DNA from: Oscillospiraceae bacterium
GTDB lineage: Bacteria > Bacillota > Clostridia > Oscillospirales > CAG-272
DNA length: 51,752 nucleotides
Assembly: GCA_015064855.1 (NCBI GenBank)
Contig: SVRK01000009.1
Location: 1-51,752, forward strand
Reading direction: 5' to 3'
Shown here: piece after piece, positions 41,877 to 50,989 of the stretch
How the letters are laid out: the number at the start of each line of letters is the position of its first letter
How positions within the stretch are numbered: position 1 is the stretch's first letter
Program-made: the position numbers and the translations under genes
The notes under the pieces: model-generated
What the model was told of the DNA's origin: nothing
What the model saw: the letters and a program-made list of their open reading frames with translations, nothing else
The model's database searches: none

Positions 41877-43796
41877 TTATTCTGCTATTTGTGAATAGGA
41901 AACTTGATTTGCGGTATCGTACGCGTCTACAACAGGTTGACCGTTTTCATCCTTAACGTCATAGATATACTTAACATTTTCGCCATCAATTACGTATGTA
42001 CAACAGTGAATTGGTGTTGTCTTTAGGTTCTCTGCAATATTGAGTATCTTTACTTGTACGCTAACAAAATCAGCCTCGGAAAGCTTAATTGCTAAAATCT
42101 TATTATCAATGATTGATCCATCATTGTTAAGAAGCACGCCCTCGTTGTAAATTTGTGATACAACAATTCCGTATTTCAATTCGCCACCTGTTGTTTCGTT
42201 ATAAAATTCGATTGCTTCCTTGTTTACCTTGATATCATAAACAATGCTCTCGCCGTCTGTTGAGAATCCCTTGTATGTGAATGGGGCAGCAAGCTCGTAT
42301 CCAGCGCCAAAAATAACATCACAATCTGTACATTTATTACATACCTTGATTGGCTCACAATATGAACCAACAATAATTTCATCTGATACGTAATTTTCAT
42401 GATAGCCATTCTTATAAGCTATACAGTTGCTATATCCAACAACGAGATTTACGCCTTCATACGTTGCTGTTTCGTCGTAATCCTTAGCTAAAATTTCGTT
42501 AGCATTTGCAAGTGTTGTGCATCCTTCAAACACAGATGTATCTTTTCCTGTAAAAATATACACAGCGTTTTGGGGTGAGCCCACAAATGTATCACCAATG
42601 CTCGTAATGGTGCTTGGCAAATATACCAATGAAAGCTTTTCACAATACAAAAAGGCTTTTGCGCTTATTGTTGTCACGCTTGCTGGTATCTTAATGCTGG
42701 TTAATTTTGCCCAATCGAATGTATTGTCATTAAGGTTAGTTATCTGACAGTTTTCAAAGTTTTCAAGGGTAGATAAAGGATAATTTGTAAATGCTTTTGC
42801 GCCAATAGAAGTTACTGTTGAAGGAATATATATATTCTTGCTTAATTTACCGCAATCGCCAAATGCAGAATCCCCAATGGTTGTAAGCTGTGAAGTAGGG
42901 TTAATAGTTATATAACCACCTTGTTTAAAGGCAGAACAAAATGCTTGATGTCCTAATTCAGTAACAGAATCAGGCAATGTTATAACAAGATTTTGGCAAC
43001 TGTCGAAAGCCCAACTATCAATGGTGGTTAGGTTAGTAAGATCCGAAAAATTCTCAATATTTAAACCGCCTTTGCAACTTTGGAACATGGATGATGAAAT
43101 TTTGGTAATGTCAGTTGGAAGCTTAACAGTTTTTAAGGCTGAACAGTTCATGAAAGCACCTTTAGGCATAGAACCGGTTACCTTTTCAAATCCAACAACA
43201 GTTTGCAATTTTGCACAACCTTGAAACAGTTTTTCTGCACTGCTTACATTTACTGAATGATTAAATCTAACCTCTAACAAATTTGAATATGAACGCATGC
43301 AACACCAGTTAGCATCTATCTTTGTTACATCGCTAGGGAATTCAAAGCGAACAAGCGCATCAAGTTTTCTGCCACCATAAGTTCCTGATATTGTATAATC
43401 TTTGTAGTAGCTTGTGCTCTTAGCACTGTTAAATTCCGCAATAGCTTGTGCAAGACCAGGTTGTGAATCTGTACCAGCATAAATTTCAAACTTGCCATCG
43501 TCATTTTCCCAAACGATATACGATGATGGGAAAACGTAGTAGTATTTTGTTTCTTCTGAGTTATCAACTAAAACACAATAGCCCTGTGCACTATCGCCGC
43601 TATCCTCAATGTTATTGAGCTTTGAAGCGTATTGTGCAGCATTATCAAGGCCCGGGTCCTCTGACAACTTAATGATTGTGCCAAGTGCGGCATCTTCAGT
43701 CTTTTCAACAACAATGCCCTCGGCAAACGCGGAAACGGCAAACAAGCAAACAAATGCCATCACCACTAAAGCCGTTAAAAGAATTTTCTTTTTCAT
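41877..43796 (-). CDS. Secreted LRR_5 (BspA-like) surface protein (639 aa)
   Basis: Signal peptide MKKKILLTALVVMAFVCLFA with cleavage near SAFA-EG. An N-terminal region with YYVFPSSYIV has a counterpart in the 44794 protein. Residues about 150-440 are LRR_5 units (ALKTVKLPTDITKISSSMFQ, ITLPDSVTELGHQAF, IYIPSTVTSIGAKAF). A short Cys segment (CNKCTDCDVIFG) leads into a C-terminal module (YGIVVSQIYNEG ... HCCTYVIDGENVKYIYD) shared with the proteins at 5490 and 44794. There is no sorting motif or lipobox. Adhesion or ligand recognition outside the cell is likely. It is divergent from the AraC gene, which may regulate it. Confidence 0.88.
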   Translation of the reverse strand: MKKKILLTALVVMAFVCLFAVSAFAEGIVVEKTEDAALGTIIKLSEDPGLDNAAQYASKLNNIEDSGDSAQGYCVLVDNSEETKYYYVFPSSYIVWENDDGKFEIYAGTDSQPGLAQAIAEFNSAKSTSYYKDYTISGTYGGRKLDALVRFEFPSDVTKIDANWCCMRSYSNLLEVRFNHSVNVSSAEKLFQGCAKLQTVVGFEKVTGSMPKGAFMNCSALKTVKLPTDITKISSSMFQSCKGGLNIENFSDLTNLTTIDSWAFDSCQNLVITLPDSVTELGHQAFCSAFKQGGYITINPTSQLTTIGDSAFGDCGKLSKNIYIPSTVTSIGAKAFTNYPLSTLENFENCQITNLNDNTFDWAKLTSIKIPASVTTISAKAFLYCEKLSLVYLPSTITSIGDTFVGSPQNAVYIFTGKDTSVFEGCTTLANANEILAKDYDETATYEGVNLVVGYSNCIAYKNGYHENYVSDEIIVGSYCEPIKVCNKCTDCDVIFGAGYELAAPFTYKGFSTDGESIVYDIKVNKEAIEFYNETTGGELKYGIVVSQIYNEGVLLNNDGSIIDNKILAIKLSEADFVSVQVKILNIAENLKTTPIHCCTYVIDGENVKYIYDVKDENGQPVVDAYDTANQVSYSQIAE

Positions 43797-43899
43797 AATT
43801 TTTCTCCTTCTAGATTTTATAAATTTTTTAATTGCTAAATAACCGTTAAGTTAAAAGCATTTAAAAGGTGCCTTTTATTACATTATATATCAAAAAATC

Positions 43900-43928
43900 T
43901 TGATTATCTATCCATAATGTGATAAAAT
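43900..43928 (+). promoter_or_regulatory. Promoter of the AraC-type regulator gene
   Basis: TTGATT (43900-43905), 17-bp spacer, TAAAAT (43923-43928). A palindrome AAAAGG-TG-CCTTTT (43863-43876) lies in the same 163-bp divergent gap and is a candidate operator. Confidence 0.75.
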
Positions 43929-43959
43929 ATACTCAAAAAGTAAGGTTTTGGAGGTTGAA

Positions 43960-44760
43960 ATGATTATATATCAGTTTGAAAATATAGGAAAAGCCTATGA
44001 TTACAAGCATAATCGTCATTCAGATTGGCTCGTACCTCCTCACGTACACGAATACAGTGAATTCATTTTCGTAGAAAAAGGTGCGTTTTATACAACTCTG
44101 GACGGCAAGGAATATGTTGTTCCCGAAAATCATTTAGTTTTTATACGCCCTAACCAGCTTCACGATTGTTACAGTGAAGCACCATCCATTGTGCATTGCG
44201 TTGTTTTTTCAAACGATTTTGCTCCCATTTTTCGCTCGGCTATAAAAAATATGGAGTTTGAAAATCCTGTTTTTGATTTTTCTGGCAACACAAAGGTGAT
44301 AGAAGAGCTTAACAATACCGATTGCACTAAAATCTTGAAAATTTGCGGTTTATTAAACATAATTTTAGATTTTTTATTAGAAAAAGGTGCTTTGATTTCC
44401 AAACGTGGAACCAAACAAAATTATGATATTTTTCATTTAGTCATCGAATATATGTGGACCAACTTCAAGGATGATATACACTTATCGGATATGGCAAAGC
44501 ATTTGGGCTATCACGAAAAATACCTTTCCTCTGCAATACACGCTCTTACAGGTATGAACTTTAGAACATTTTTGGCACTATACAGGATTGATTATGCAAA
44601 AAATTTATTGTTAAACAGCCGATTTACCATTTCAGAAATAGCTTCTCAATGCGGTTTTTCCTCAATTAATACCTTCAACAGAATGTTTTTAAAAATAGCA
44701 AAGGTAACGCCCTCAGAATATAGAGAACAGAGCGCCTCATCAAAAAGATGGGATTTATAA
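43960..44760 (+). CDS. AraC-family transcriptional regulator with cupin sensor (266 aa)
   Basis: The start at 43960 follows GGAGG by five bases; the TTG at 43948 overlaps that site. The N-terminal cupin-like domain (VPPHVHEYSEFIFVEKGAFY, then LVFIRPNQLHDCY) is the usual sugar-sensing half. The C-terminal double HTH (about 165-262) shows IHLSDMAKHLGYHEKYLSSA and TISEIASQCGFSSINTFNRM with the closing VTPSEYR. AraC proteins of this layout usually activate carbohydrate genes. Here the flanking genes on both sides encode secreted LRR proteins, so control of surface proteins is likely. The ligand is unknown. Confidence 0.92.
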   Translation: MIIYQFENIGKAYDYKHNRHSDWLVPPHVHEYSEFIFVEKGAFYTTLDGKEYVVPENHLVFIRPNQLHDCYSEAPSIVHCVVFSNDFAPIFRSAIKNMEFENPVFDFSGNTKVIEELNNTDCTKILKICGLLNIILDFLLEKGALISKRGTKQNYDIFHLVIEYMWTNFKDDIHLSDMAKHLGYHEKYLSSAIHALTGMNFRTFLALYRIDYAKNLLLNSRFTISEIASQCGFSSINTFNRMFLKIAKVTPSEYREQSASSKRWDL

Positions 44761-44761
44761 G

Positions 44762-44788
44762 AAAAAGCAGACCGAGGGTCTGCTTTTT
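44762..44788. terminator. Bidirectional terminator between the AraC and LRR genes
   Basis: AAAAAGCAGACC/GGTCTGCTTTTT, loop GAG. GCAGAC-stem family. Confidence 0.9.
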
Positions 44789-44793
44789 CTTTA

Positions 44794-46953
44794 TTATTCG
44801 TTTTCTTCACCGCTTGAGGCGGAATTTACTATATCGTTAAACGAAACGAATGCATACTTATCCCCGTCTGCTATTTCGCCTGATTGTAGGTAGGAAATTT
44901 TCTGACTCTCGCTGTCGATAGCCTTAACATATGCTCCGATTGCAAACTTTGTTGCCTTAAGCTCATCTGTATTAAAGCCAACAAGCTTTATTTGTATTTT
45001 AGTGTATTGCTTATTTAAGGCTGCTGTTAAAGCGCCATCTGCAACTGTTCCATTTTCATCGAAAATGTACCCATCACCAAGATTGTTTTGTGTTGACGCA
45101 TATATTCCATATGATATAGTTACGTTTGTTACTCTTTCATACTCTTCTATCGCCTCGATGTTTACAACATAGTCTATTGCAATACCACCAGCACCATTCT
45201 CGGGTGCTGAATAGCCCTTGCAGATAAAGAGGGCATCTACTTTTAATGATATTTCATGCTTACAACCACGATTTGTACAAGTTGTAAGTTGAACGCCTAT
45301 TTTGTCATAACCATTTTCGTATATTATTGTTGTCTTGATATCGTGTGTAAGCGCTTCCGCAAGTGTTTTTAAGCAAACCTCACAGTTAAGTGCAGTTTCA
45401 CAGTCAAAGTCGTCCTCGTATGTATGGTTGCCTGTTGCCTTTTCACCGGTTACTACACTCACAAGATCACAAACTACGCAAGTGTTTGTTATCATTTCAT
45501 CATAACCGCAGTTGCCTTCTTGGCATACTCTATTGTTATAGTGCACATCCTCTGCCGTGTGTGTGTTTATATCATACACTTCGCTTGTTGTGTGGAATCT
45601 ATACCAACCCTTATCTGTGTGATTGCATCTTATGGTATAGCTTATTTCTACATTATCGCCTCCACAGAATATTATTTCTGTTGGAGAACCTGACGCAAGA
45701 TAAATAGAATTGCCGTTTGCGTCGTTTCCAAGACCTGTAAGATTGTAATAGTTTGCGTTTTCAAAATTTACTGTTAGTGTTCCCTCTTGATTTGTATAAA
45801 GAGGGCTACCATCTTTAGATATGGCAATAAAGCCCTTTTGCCCGTTAAAATCGACAGTAGGGACAACTGCTCCGGAAAGGTCACTGTGTTCATTTTGTGC
45901 AAACACTAATTTTATCGGTTTTCGTGAGCCTTTGTCTAAAAATGTCGTCAGCGAAGTATCTGATAAATTTACACTTGTCATTTTACCAAGGAAAACAAGC
46001 GTTAACGATGTTTCAGGCTCAAAACTACCTGCAAAACAATGTCTTGCGGCAAGAGACGTAAATCCCTGTGGAAAATATAATACATTGTTTTTTAGCTTAC
46101 AGCTATTTAAAAAGTATTGGTCAACGTTTTTTAAGCTTTTTGGCAAATAGTCGCTTGCAAGCTCTATTTCTCCTAAATCATAAAGCGCTTGAAAACCTAT
46201 TGTCTCTATGGAATCAGGCAATGTAAGTCTGTCAATAGCTCTACAGCTTTGAAATGCTCCATCGCCAAGTGCTTTTAAGCTTGTGCAGTTTTCAAGATTT
46301 ATATTTGCTAACCTTGTGCATCCATTAAAAGTACCCTTGTCTATGCTTTCAACAGCACAATCCTTTGGGAAAACAACAGTTTCAAGATTAGCCGAATTGT
46401 AAAACGACCACATTTCTATTGTCTTAAGATTTTTAGACATAGTAATCTTTTTGCACGCACTTGCTTGACTAAATGCGTTATTTTGAATTAAGGTTACGGA
46501 GTCGGGGAAAACAAACTCAACCACATTAGGCTCTTTTTTACCATCGCCCCAAAGATTAGCATTTGTCAAAAGAGTTATTCCATATGGAAGTTCCACATAG
46601 TATAGGCTTCCTGCCTGATAATTCTTATCATCATTTTCATTTATGAAAGAATAATCAACTCCGTTTTGGTCAGCCCAATTTACACGAACGGTAGAGCCCT
46701 CGATTAAGTATCTAAAAACATAATATGACGGATAAGCGGTCAAATTACCATTTGTGTCCTTCAAGATAACGATAGACTCCTTGTCTGTAATTTTGGTAGC
46801 TGTTGTGCCTGTATACCATGATGGGTCACCAAGATTGTTAACAAGCTCGATTTCTTGCCCCTCGTAAGTGATTGTTTCAGCACTAACAGAAAGAACAAAA
46901 ATACAAGTTAGTATTGCCACCATCATAGCAATTAAAAGAATTTTCTTTTTCAT
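44794..46953 (-). CDS. Secreted LRR_5 protein with Cys/His segment (719 aa)
   Basis: Signal peptide MKKKILLIAMMVAILTCIFV, cleavage near LSVSA-ET. The N-terminal region (about 30-150) resembles that of the 41877 protein (NLTAYPSYYVFRYL). Residues about 150-330 are LRR_5 units (VEFVFPDSVTLIQNNAF, LPDSIETIGFQALYD). A Cys/His-rich stretch (about 470-590) includes CGYDEMITNTCVVCDLV, NHTYEDDFDCETALNCEVC and THD, recalling the Cys repeats of the 13513-25399 locus. The C-terminal module (ISYGIYASTQNNLG ...) is shared with 5490 and 41877. The SD is AAAGGAG; a -10 TATAAT lies at 46991-46986 without a good -35. Exported; function unknown. Confidence 0.87.
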   Translation of the reverse strand: MKKKILLIAMMVAILTCIFVLSVSAETITYEGQEIELVNNLGDPSWYTGTTATKITDKESIVILKDTNGNLTAYPSYYVFRYLIEGSTVRVNWADQNGVDYSFINENDDKNYQAGSLYYVELPYGITLLTNANLWGDGKKEPNVVEFVFPDSVTLIQNNAFSQASACKKITMSKNLKTIEMWSFYNSANLETVVFPKDCAVESIDKGTFNGCTRLANINLENCTSLKALGDGAFQSCRAIDRLTLPDSIETIGFQALYDLGEIELASDYLPKSLKNVDQYFLNSCKLKNNVLYFPQGFTSLAARHCFAGSFEPETSLTLVFLGKMTSVNLSDTSLTTFLDKGSRKPIKLVFAQNEHSDLSGAVVPTVDFNGQKGFIAISKDGSPLYTNQEGTLTVNFENANYYNLTGLGNDANGNSIYLASGSPTEIIFCGGDNVEISYTIRCNHTDKGWYRFHTTSEVYDINTHTAEDVHYNNRVCQEGNCGYDEMITNTCVVCDLVSVVTGEKATGNHTYEDDFDCETALNCEVCLKTLAEALTHDIKTTIIYENGYDKIGVQLTTCTNRGCKHEISLKVDALFICKGYSAPENGAGGIAIDYVVNIEAIEEYERVTNVTISYGIYASTQNNLGDGYIFDENGTVADGALTAALNKQYTKIQIKLVGFNTDELKATKFAIGAYVKAIDSESQKISYLQSGEIADGDKYAFVSFNDIVNSASSGEENE

Positions 46954-47008
46954 CGTTTTTCTCCTTTATTTTTTCTTTTATTTTGATTATACTTATTAAC
47001 GCCTGTGC

Positions 47009-47965
47009 TTAAAATTTCAGTTTTTTAATAGTCTTAATCAAATTGTTACTATACATTAAAGAACCAAAAGAATTAGGGTGTGCTCTATCACTAAAGCATT
47101 CCTCTACATTTGGCACTAATGTAAATCCATCTACAAGCCTTATACATTCGTATTCTGCGCAAGTGTCTTTAATTTTGTTAATACACCAAATAAAACGTTC
47201 CCAATTATCAATGTCTCCTCGCCATATAGGGGTTATGGCTAAAATCGGTATATTAGGAAAAACAGATGTTAGTTTTTTATAAAATTCGCTCACATTAAGC
47301 TCGTAATCATAAGAGCTATCATCATACCAGTTTGTTCCAAGAGCTACAATTATTTTGTCAGGTTCAAAACCATCAATTTTCATTATGTCATTTGGCTCGT
47401 ATCTGTATCCCCCTATGCCTTGTGCCAAAATATCATATCCAAGCTCACGCACAAGACCATTTGCGTACGCAAGACTCGCAACATTAGGTCCTGCTCCTTG
47501 TGTTATAGAATCGCCAATAATTAAAACCTTTTCTCCTGTAGCCTTAACGGATTTATAATTGCCGTCAATCGTGAAGTTTTTAATTTGCACTGTGCTTTCA
47601 CAGGGCATATAAATACTCAACTTTTTCTGCCCCTGCGGTAAGGAAAACTCAACTCTTCCTTTCAATATATAATTTATGTGATAAACGGAATAAAGCACAT
47701 TGTTAATATACAAATCAATTGTATTGTTCACATGTGGTTTAGACGACTTATAATCAAAACTCACAATTGTAGAATTGGTTTTAAATTCTATTCGCTGTGG
47801 TCCACTCATCAAGGCATATGTTAACCAGTCTTTATCGCATTTGTTTTGCGATATATGCTCAATCTGAGCTTTTGAATATCTAAAGGAAGAAAGATACCCA
47901 TCTTTAGTTTCAAAATAGCAAGCTCCTTTTATAAGCTTTGACAGAGTTTTATTAGATAGCTTCAT
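47009..47965 (-). CDS. CE2-like SGNH esterase with N-terminal jelly-roll domain (318 aa)
   Basis: The ATG at 47965 follows GGAG by seven bases; an earlier TTG at 47983 lies before that site. Residues 1-145 are a beta-rich domain (STIVSFDYKSSKPHVNNTID) as in CE2 acetylxylan esterases. Residues 150-318 are an SGNH domain with VLIIGDSITQGAG (Ser), GIGGYRYE, ALGTNWYDD and DRAHPNSFG (Asp, His). No signal peptide. It is 26 bp downstream of the XRE-ADP-ribosylglycohydrolase gene and on the same strand, so probably the second gene of that unit; its likely job is sugar deacetylation. Confidence 0.85.
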   Translation of the reverse strand: MKLSNKTLSKLIKGACYFETKDGYLSSFRYSKAQIEHISQNKCDKDWLTYALMSGPQRIEFKTNSTIVSFDYKSSKPHVNNTIDLYINNVLYSVYHINYILKGRVEFSLPQGQKKLSIYMPCESTVQIKNFTIDGNYKSVKATGEKVLIIGDSITQGAGPNVASLAYANGLVRELGYDILAQGIGGYRYEPNDIMKIDGFEPDKIIVALGTNWYDDSSYDYELNVSEFYKKLTSVFPNIPILAITPIWRGDIDNWERFIWCINKIKDTCAEYECIRLVDGFTLVPNVEECFSDRAHPNSFGSLMYSNNLIKTIKKLKF

Positions 47966-47991
47966 AATGCATCTCCAAATCAAGTCTGCTC

Positions 47992-49575
47992 TTATAACTT
48001 TGCGATATGCTTCATTGTTAGCTTAGCACATTCGGAAATTTTCACAGCTTCAATGCCAAAAAGCGAAGTGTATAGTGTATCGTTAATTGGTTTTTTCCAA
48101 TATTCTGGAATTCTTTCAAAACCAAGTATCATACCGAGTATAGAGCCAACAGTTGCGCCATTGCAATCCGTATCGAAGCCCGTTTCCACTGCCATACAAA
48201 TGGATTTTCCAAAATCGCCATTTCCGTATAGTAGCGAGGCTACAACAATCATAGCGTTTGATATTGTATGACACCACCCGTGTGAGGTGTATTCATCGTA
48301 TTTTTTATGAATCATATCAAAGCAATCATTTTGAGAGACTCCGTTTTTGTAGGCTTCAACAATAGCCATTACATCCTCATACAACCTTGAAGTGTATGGA
48401 ATTTCAGCAAGACCGCAAAGAATGATTTCTTCAATATTTTCCGTAGCAGAAGCCACAGCTAACATAGCACTAACAAACATTTCTCCGTAGATACCGTTTT
48501 TGGTGTGAGAAATTGAAGCGTCTCTCCAAGCCATTTCTGCTGCAAGCTCAGGATTACCCGGATTGATATATCCAAAATAATCTCCACGTATCTGCGCCCC
48601 GATCCACTCGCGGTAAGGATTTTTATAGGCTGCTGATTCAGGCGGGTCAAAGCCCTTTACAAAATTTAGGTAAGCTATACGCTCAGCTGAAAAATAATAT
48701 TCCTTGCTTTGATATTTCAACCATGCATTGGCAACGTCATATGACGTGAAATTTCTTCCGTTCTTGTTTATAATTTCTTGTGCAAGCACAACATAGTTAG
48801 TATCATCATCTATAGGCATACCGTCAATTTCGTCTGCATATGTCTGTCCTGCAAAGCCAAACTTATATTTTTCAATAATCTCATCCGTTAAATCACTTCT
48901 CAAAACGTGCCTGTGCATTGGGTAATTATTTGTTTCCTTAAGAAACGGAATCAACTCGTCTGTGCGGATTCCTTCAAGGGGCTTTCCAAGCATGCAACCG
49001 CAAATTCGCCCCATCCACGCACCGTGAATCTTCTTTTCCATATCCGCGGAATTATATGCTAATTGCGTGTTATATTTTTTTCTTAGTCCTCTTATTTGTT
49101 CTAGCTCTGAGGGCTCAATATACGGATATCCATCTCTTTGATTAGCGGATGTGACGGCTTCAAATAAAACATCTCCAAGCTTCTTTTTGATTTCTCCCTT
49201 CGGAAGTCTTGATACCGAAGAAAACACATCGTTATAAACACCTATGTCCAATCCCTCATCAATAGACTCTTGATATTCAAGCAAAAGATTCGAGGAATAA
49301 AACTCCCAGTCGTGGATATTTTTATAGTGCGGCTTTATTACTTTGGTCTTTTTCATTTCATCTACCACTCTATTATCATTTCCGAGGATAAGAGCATCAA
49401 GAGAAATATCAAAGTACTTTGAAATCGTAATAATTTTATCAAGGTCAGGAGTTGTAACGTCGCTCTCCCATTTTTGAACCGATTGTTGAGATACGCCAAA
49501 AATTTCAGCAAACTGCTCTTGCGTGAGCTTTGCCTCTGTTCTTATTCTGCGAATTGTTTTCCCAAGTGTCATCAT
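47992..49575 (-). CDS. XRE HTH fused to an ADP-ribosylglycohydrolase domain (527 aa)
   Basis: Residues 1-62: XRE helix-turn-helix (LTQEQFAEIFGVSQQSVQKW). Residues about 180-527: ADP-ribosylglycohydrolase/DraG fold with GRICGCMLGKPLEGI, the metal motif PIDDDTNYV, ISHTKNGIYGEMFVSAMLA and the C-terminal metal loop ETGFDTDCNGATVGSILG. All main Mg ligands (D-D-D-T and D-x-D) are present, so activity is likely. By family it removes ADP-ribose or hydrolyses a related N-glycoside. The fusion suggests a DNA-bound enzyme that senses or modifies a ribosylated ligand. The ATG is at 49575 (a second at 49572); SD AGGGGCG. The inverted repeat at 49621 may be its own operator. Confidence 0.9.
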   Translation of the reverse strand: MMTLGKTIRRIRTEAKLTQEQFAEIFGVSQQSVQKWESDVTTPDLDKIITISKYFDISLDALILGNDNRVVDEMKKTKVIKPHYKNIHDWEFYSSNLLLEYQESIDEGLDIGVYNDVFSSVSRLPKGEIKKKLGDVLFEAVTSANQRDGYPYIEPSELEQIRGLRKKYNTQLAYNSADMEKKIHGAWMGRICGCMLGKPLEGIRTDELIPFLKETNNYPMHRHVLRSDLTDEIIEKYKFGFAGQTYADEIDGMPIDDDTNYVVLAQEIINKNGRNFTSYDVANAWLKYQSKEYYFSAERIAYLNFVKGFDPPESAAYKNPYREWIGAQIRGDYFGYINPGNPELAAEMAWRDASISHTKNGIYGEMFVSAMLAVASATENIEEIILCGLAEIPYTSRLYEDVMAIVEAYKNGVSQNDCFDMIHKKYDEYTSHGWCHTISNAMIVVASLLYGNGDFGKSICMAVETGFDTDCNGATVGSILGMILGFERIPEYWKKPINDTLYTSLFGIEAVKISECAKLTMKHIAKL

Positions 49576-49598
49576 AAACGCCCCTACTTTTTTATTAT

Positions 49599-49627
49599 AT
49601 TATAGCATAAACACATACGCATAACAA
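49599..49627 (-). promoter_or_regulatory. Promoter of the XRE-ADP-ribosylglycohydrolase unit
   Basis: TTGTTA (49627-49622), 17-bp spacer, TATAAT (49604-49599). Confidence 0.8.
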
Positions 49628-49645
49628 TAAACCTAAAATTGTTAT
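49621..49645. promoter_or_regulatory. Operator-like inverted repeat at the XRE-fusion promoter
   Basis: ATAACAAT-N9-ATTGTTAT, perfect 8-bp arms, covering the -35. It fits autoregulation by the encoded XRE domain. Confidence 0.55.
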
Positions 49646-49723
49646 TTTCACAACCGCAAGGTGTATTTAAATAGCAGTTGAAATGATATAAATATTACAG
49701 TAATTTTTTTTGCATTTTGAGTA

Positions 49724-49752
49724 TTGAAAAAGAAAATTTGCTATGCTATACT
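49724..49752 (+). promoter_or_regulatory. Promoter of the GH172-like gene
   Basis: TTGAAA (49724-49729), 17-bp spacer, TATACT (49747-49752). Confidence 0.82.
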
Positions 49753-49783
49753 CTAATTACATTCACACTTACGAGGTAATAAC

Positions 49784-50842
49784 ATGCTGCATAATTTAAC
49801 TATAAAAAAAGATAACATCCGTTCCTTTTCCTTGTCAGCCGAAAATCCCACGGGAGGAAAGGGCAAAGGAGGCATGGCAATAGAAGGCAGTGCTGCCTAC
49901 AACGCACGAGAGTTAGGACAGGGTTGGAAGGTCAATCCCTATGTAGTAATCAAAGCCGGAGAAAAATATAATATAGCAGACATCAAGGGACAAGGAGCTA
50001 TTAAGCACATTTGGATAGTAGATAGCTCTCCTGCCGGCAGACTTAGCATTTTTCGTATCTATTTTGACGGTCAAAGTAATCCATGTGTGGAAGCTCCACT
50101 TTATGATTTTTTCTGCAATGCAGATAATACAGAATACAGACAAATAAATAGCCTTCCCATTTGCTATAATCCCAGACGAGGAATGAATTGCTATTTTGAA
50201 ATGCCTTATTTTAAATCCTTCCGTATTGAAATTGAAAATCTACACACCGAGGATATAATGGTATATTATCAAATCGACTGTGAAGAAAAGGAAATTGACG
50301 CAAGCAGCCTTTATTTTCACGCACAATACAGACGAGCAAATCCACTGCCTTATATGGAAGCTTACACCATTCTTGATAATATCAAAGGAAACGGTATATA
50401 TGTTGGAACATATATGCATTGGGGTGTAAAATCCAATGGCTGGTGGGGAGAGGGAGAAATAAAATTCTATATTGACGGTGATAAGGACTTTCCTACCATA
50501 TGTGGCACAGGCACAGAAGACTATTTTGGCGGTGCATATAATTTTGATGTTGATGGAAGATACGTTGAATTTTCAAGCCCGTATCAAGGCTTATCTAAGG
50601 TGAACAAAACGGATTCCACCTACATGGCACAAAGATATTTTGATATGTATCGCTTTCATATAACCGACCCCATCTATTTTAAAGAAGATTTGAGGGTAAC
50701 GATACAAGCTTTAGGTTGGAGAAGTGAAGGACGATATCTGCCGTTACAAGACGACATTTCGTCAGTAGCATATTGGTACTCCGACAATCTAAATGATACC
50801 TATCCCAAATTTCCAAGTAAAAACGATTTGGAAATAATATAA
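49784..50842 (+). CDS. GH172-like (DUF2961) glycoside hydrolase (352 aa)
   Basis: AENPTGGKGKGGMA near the N-terminus, IKHIWI, YFEMPYFKSFRIEIEN and GEGEIKFYIDGDKDFPTICG, then GTGTEDYFGGAYNF, form the DUF2961 pattern. The conserved Glu of GTGTEDY and an earlier Glu are the expected catalytic pair. Characterised GH172 members act on difructose dianhydride and on D-arabinofuranose or fructofuranose linkages; the substrate here cannot be read. No signal peptide, so intracellular. It is divergent from the XRE-ADP-ribosylglycohydrolase gene, with 208 bp between, which makes it a candidate target of that regulator. SD GAGG. Confidence 0.9.
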   Translation: MLHNLTIKKDNIRSFSLSAENPTGGKGKGGMAIEGSAAYNARELGQGWKVNPYVVIKAGEKYNIADIKGQGAIKHIWIVDSSPAGRLSIFRIYFDGQSNPCVEAPLYDFFCNADNTEYRQINSLPICYNPRRGMNCYFEMPYFKSFRIEIENLHTEDIMVYYQIDCEEKEIDASSLYFHAQYRRANPLPYMEAYTILDNIKGNGIYVGTYMHWGVKSNGWWGEGEIKFYIDGDKDFPTICGTGTEDYFGGAYNFDVDGRYVEFSSPYQGLSKVNKTDSTYMAQRYFDMYRFHITDPIYFKEDLRVTIQALGWRSEGRYLPLQDDISSVAYWYSDNLNDTYPKFPSKNDLEII

Positions 50843-50879
50843 CTAAATCTTGTCTCTTAACCATACACATATGATAAAT

Positions 50880-50916
50880 AAGACTTACAAGACTTTTTGT
50901 CAAGTAAGTCTTTTTT
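50880..50916 (+). terminator. Terminator of the GH172-like gene
   Basis: AAGACTTAC/GTAAGTCTT then T-run. The loop contains ACTTTTTGTCAAGTA, which has a close relative in the hairpin at 51228. Confidence 0.82.
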
Positions 50917-50957
50917 GTAGTTACCCCTTGGTTTAGAATATCTTCAAAGCAAAAACT

Positions 50958-50983
50958 AAAGCCACTATTTTTTAAGTGGCTTT
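50958..50983 (-). terminator. Terminator of the 56-aa gene
   Basis: AAAGCCACT/AGTGGCTTT with an 8-nt loop; on the minus strand TTTAGTTTTTG follows. It lies seven bases past the stop at 50990. Confidence 0.75.
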
Positions 50984-50989
50984 GAAATA

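Noticed and set aside
49584..49783. Possible riboswitch in the XRE-fusion/GH172 divergent gap
   Set aside because: The gap is fully explained by two promoters and an operator-like repeat; no conserved aptamer core is visible.
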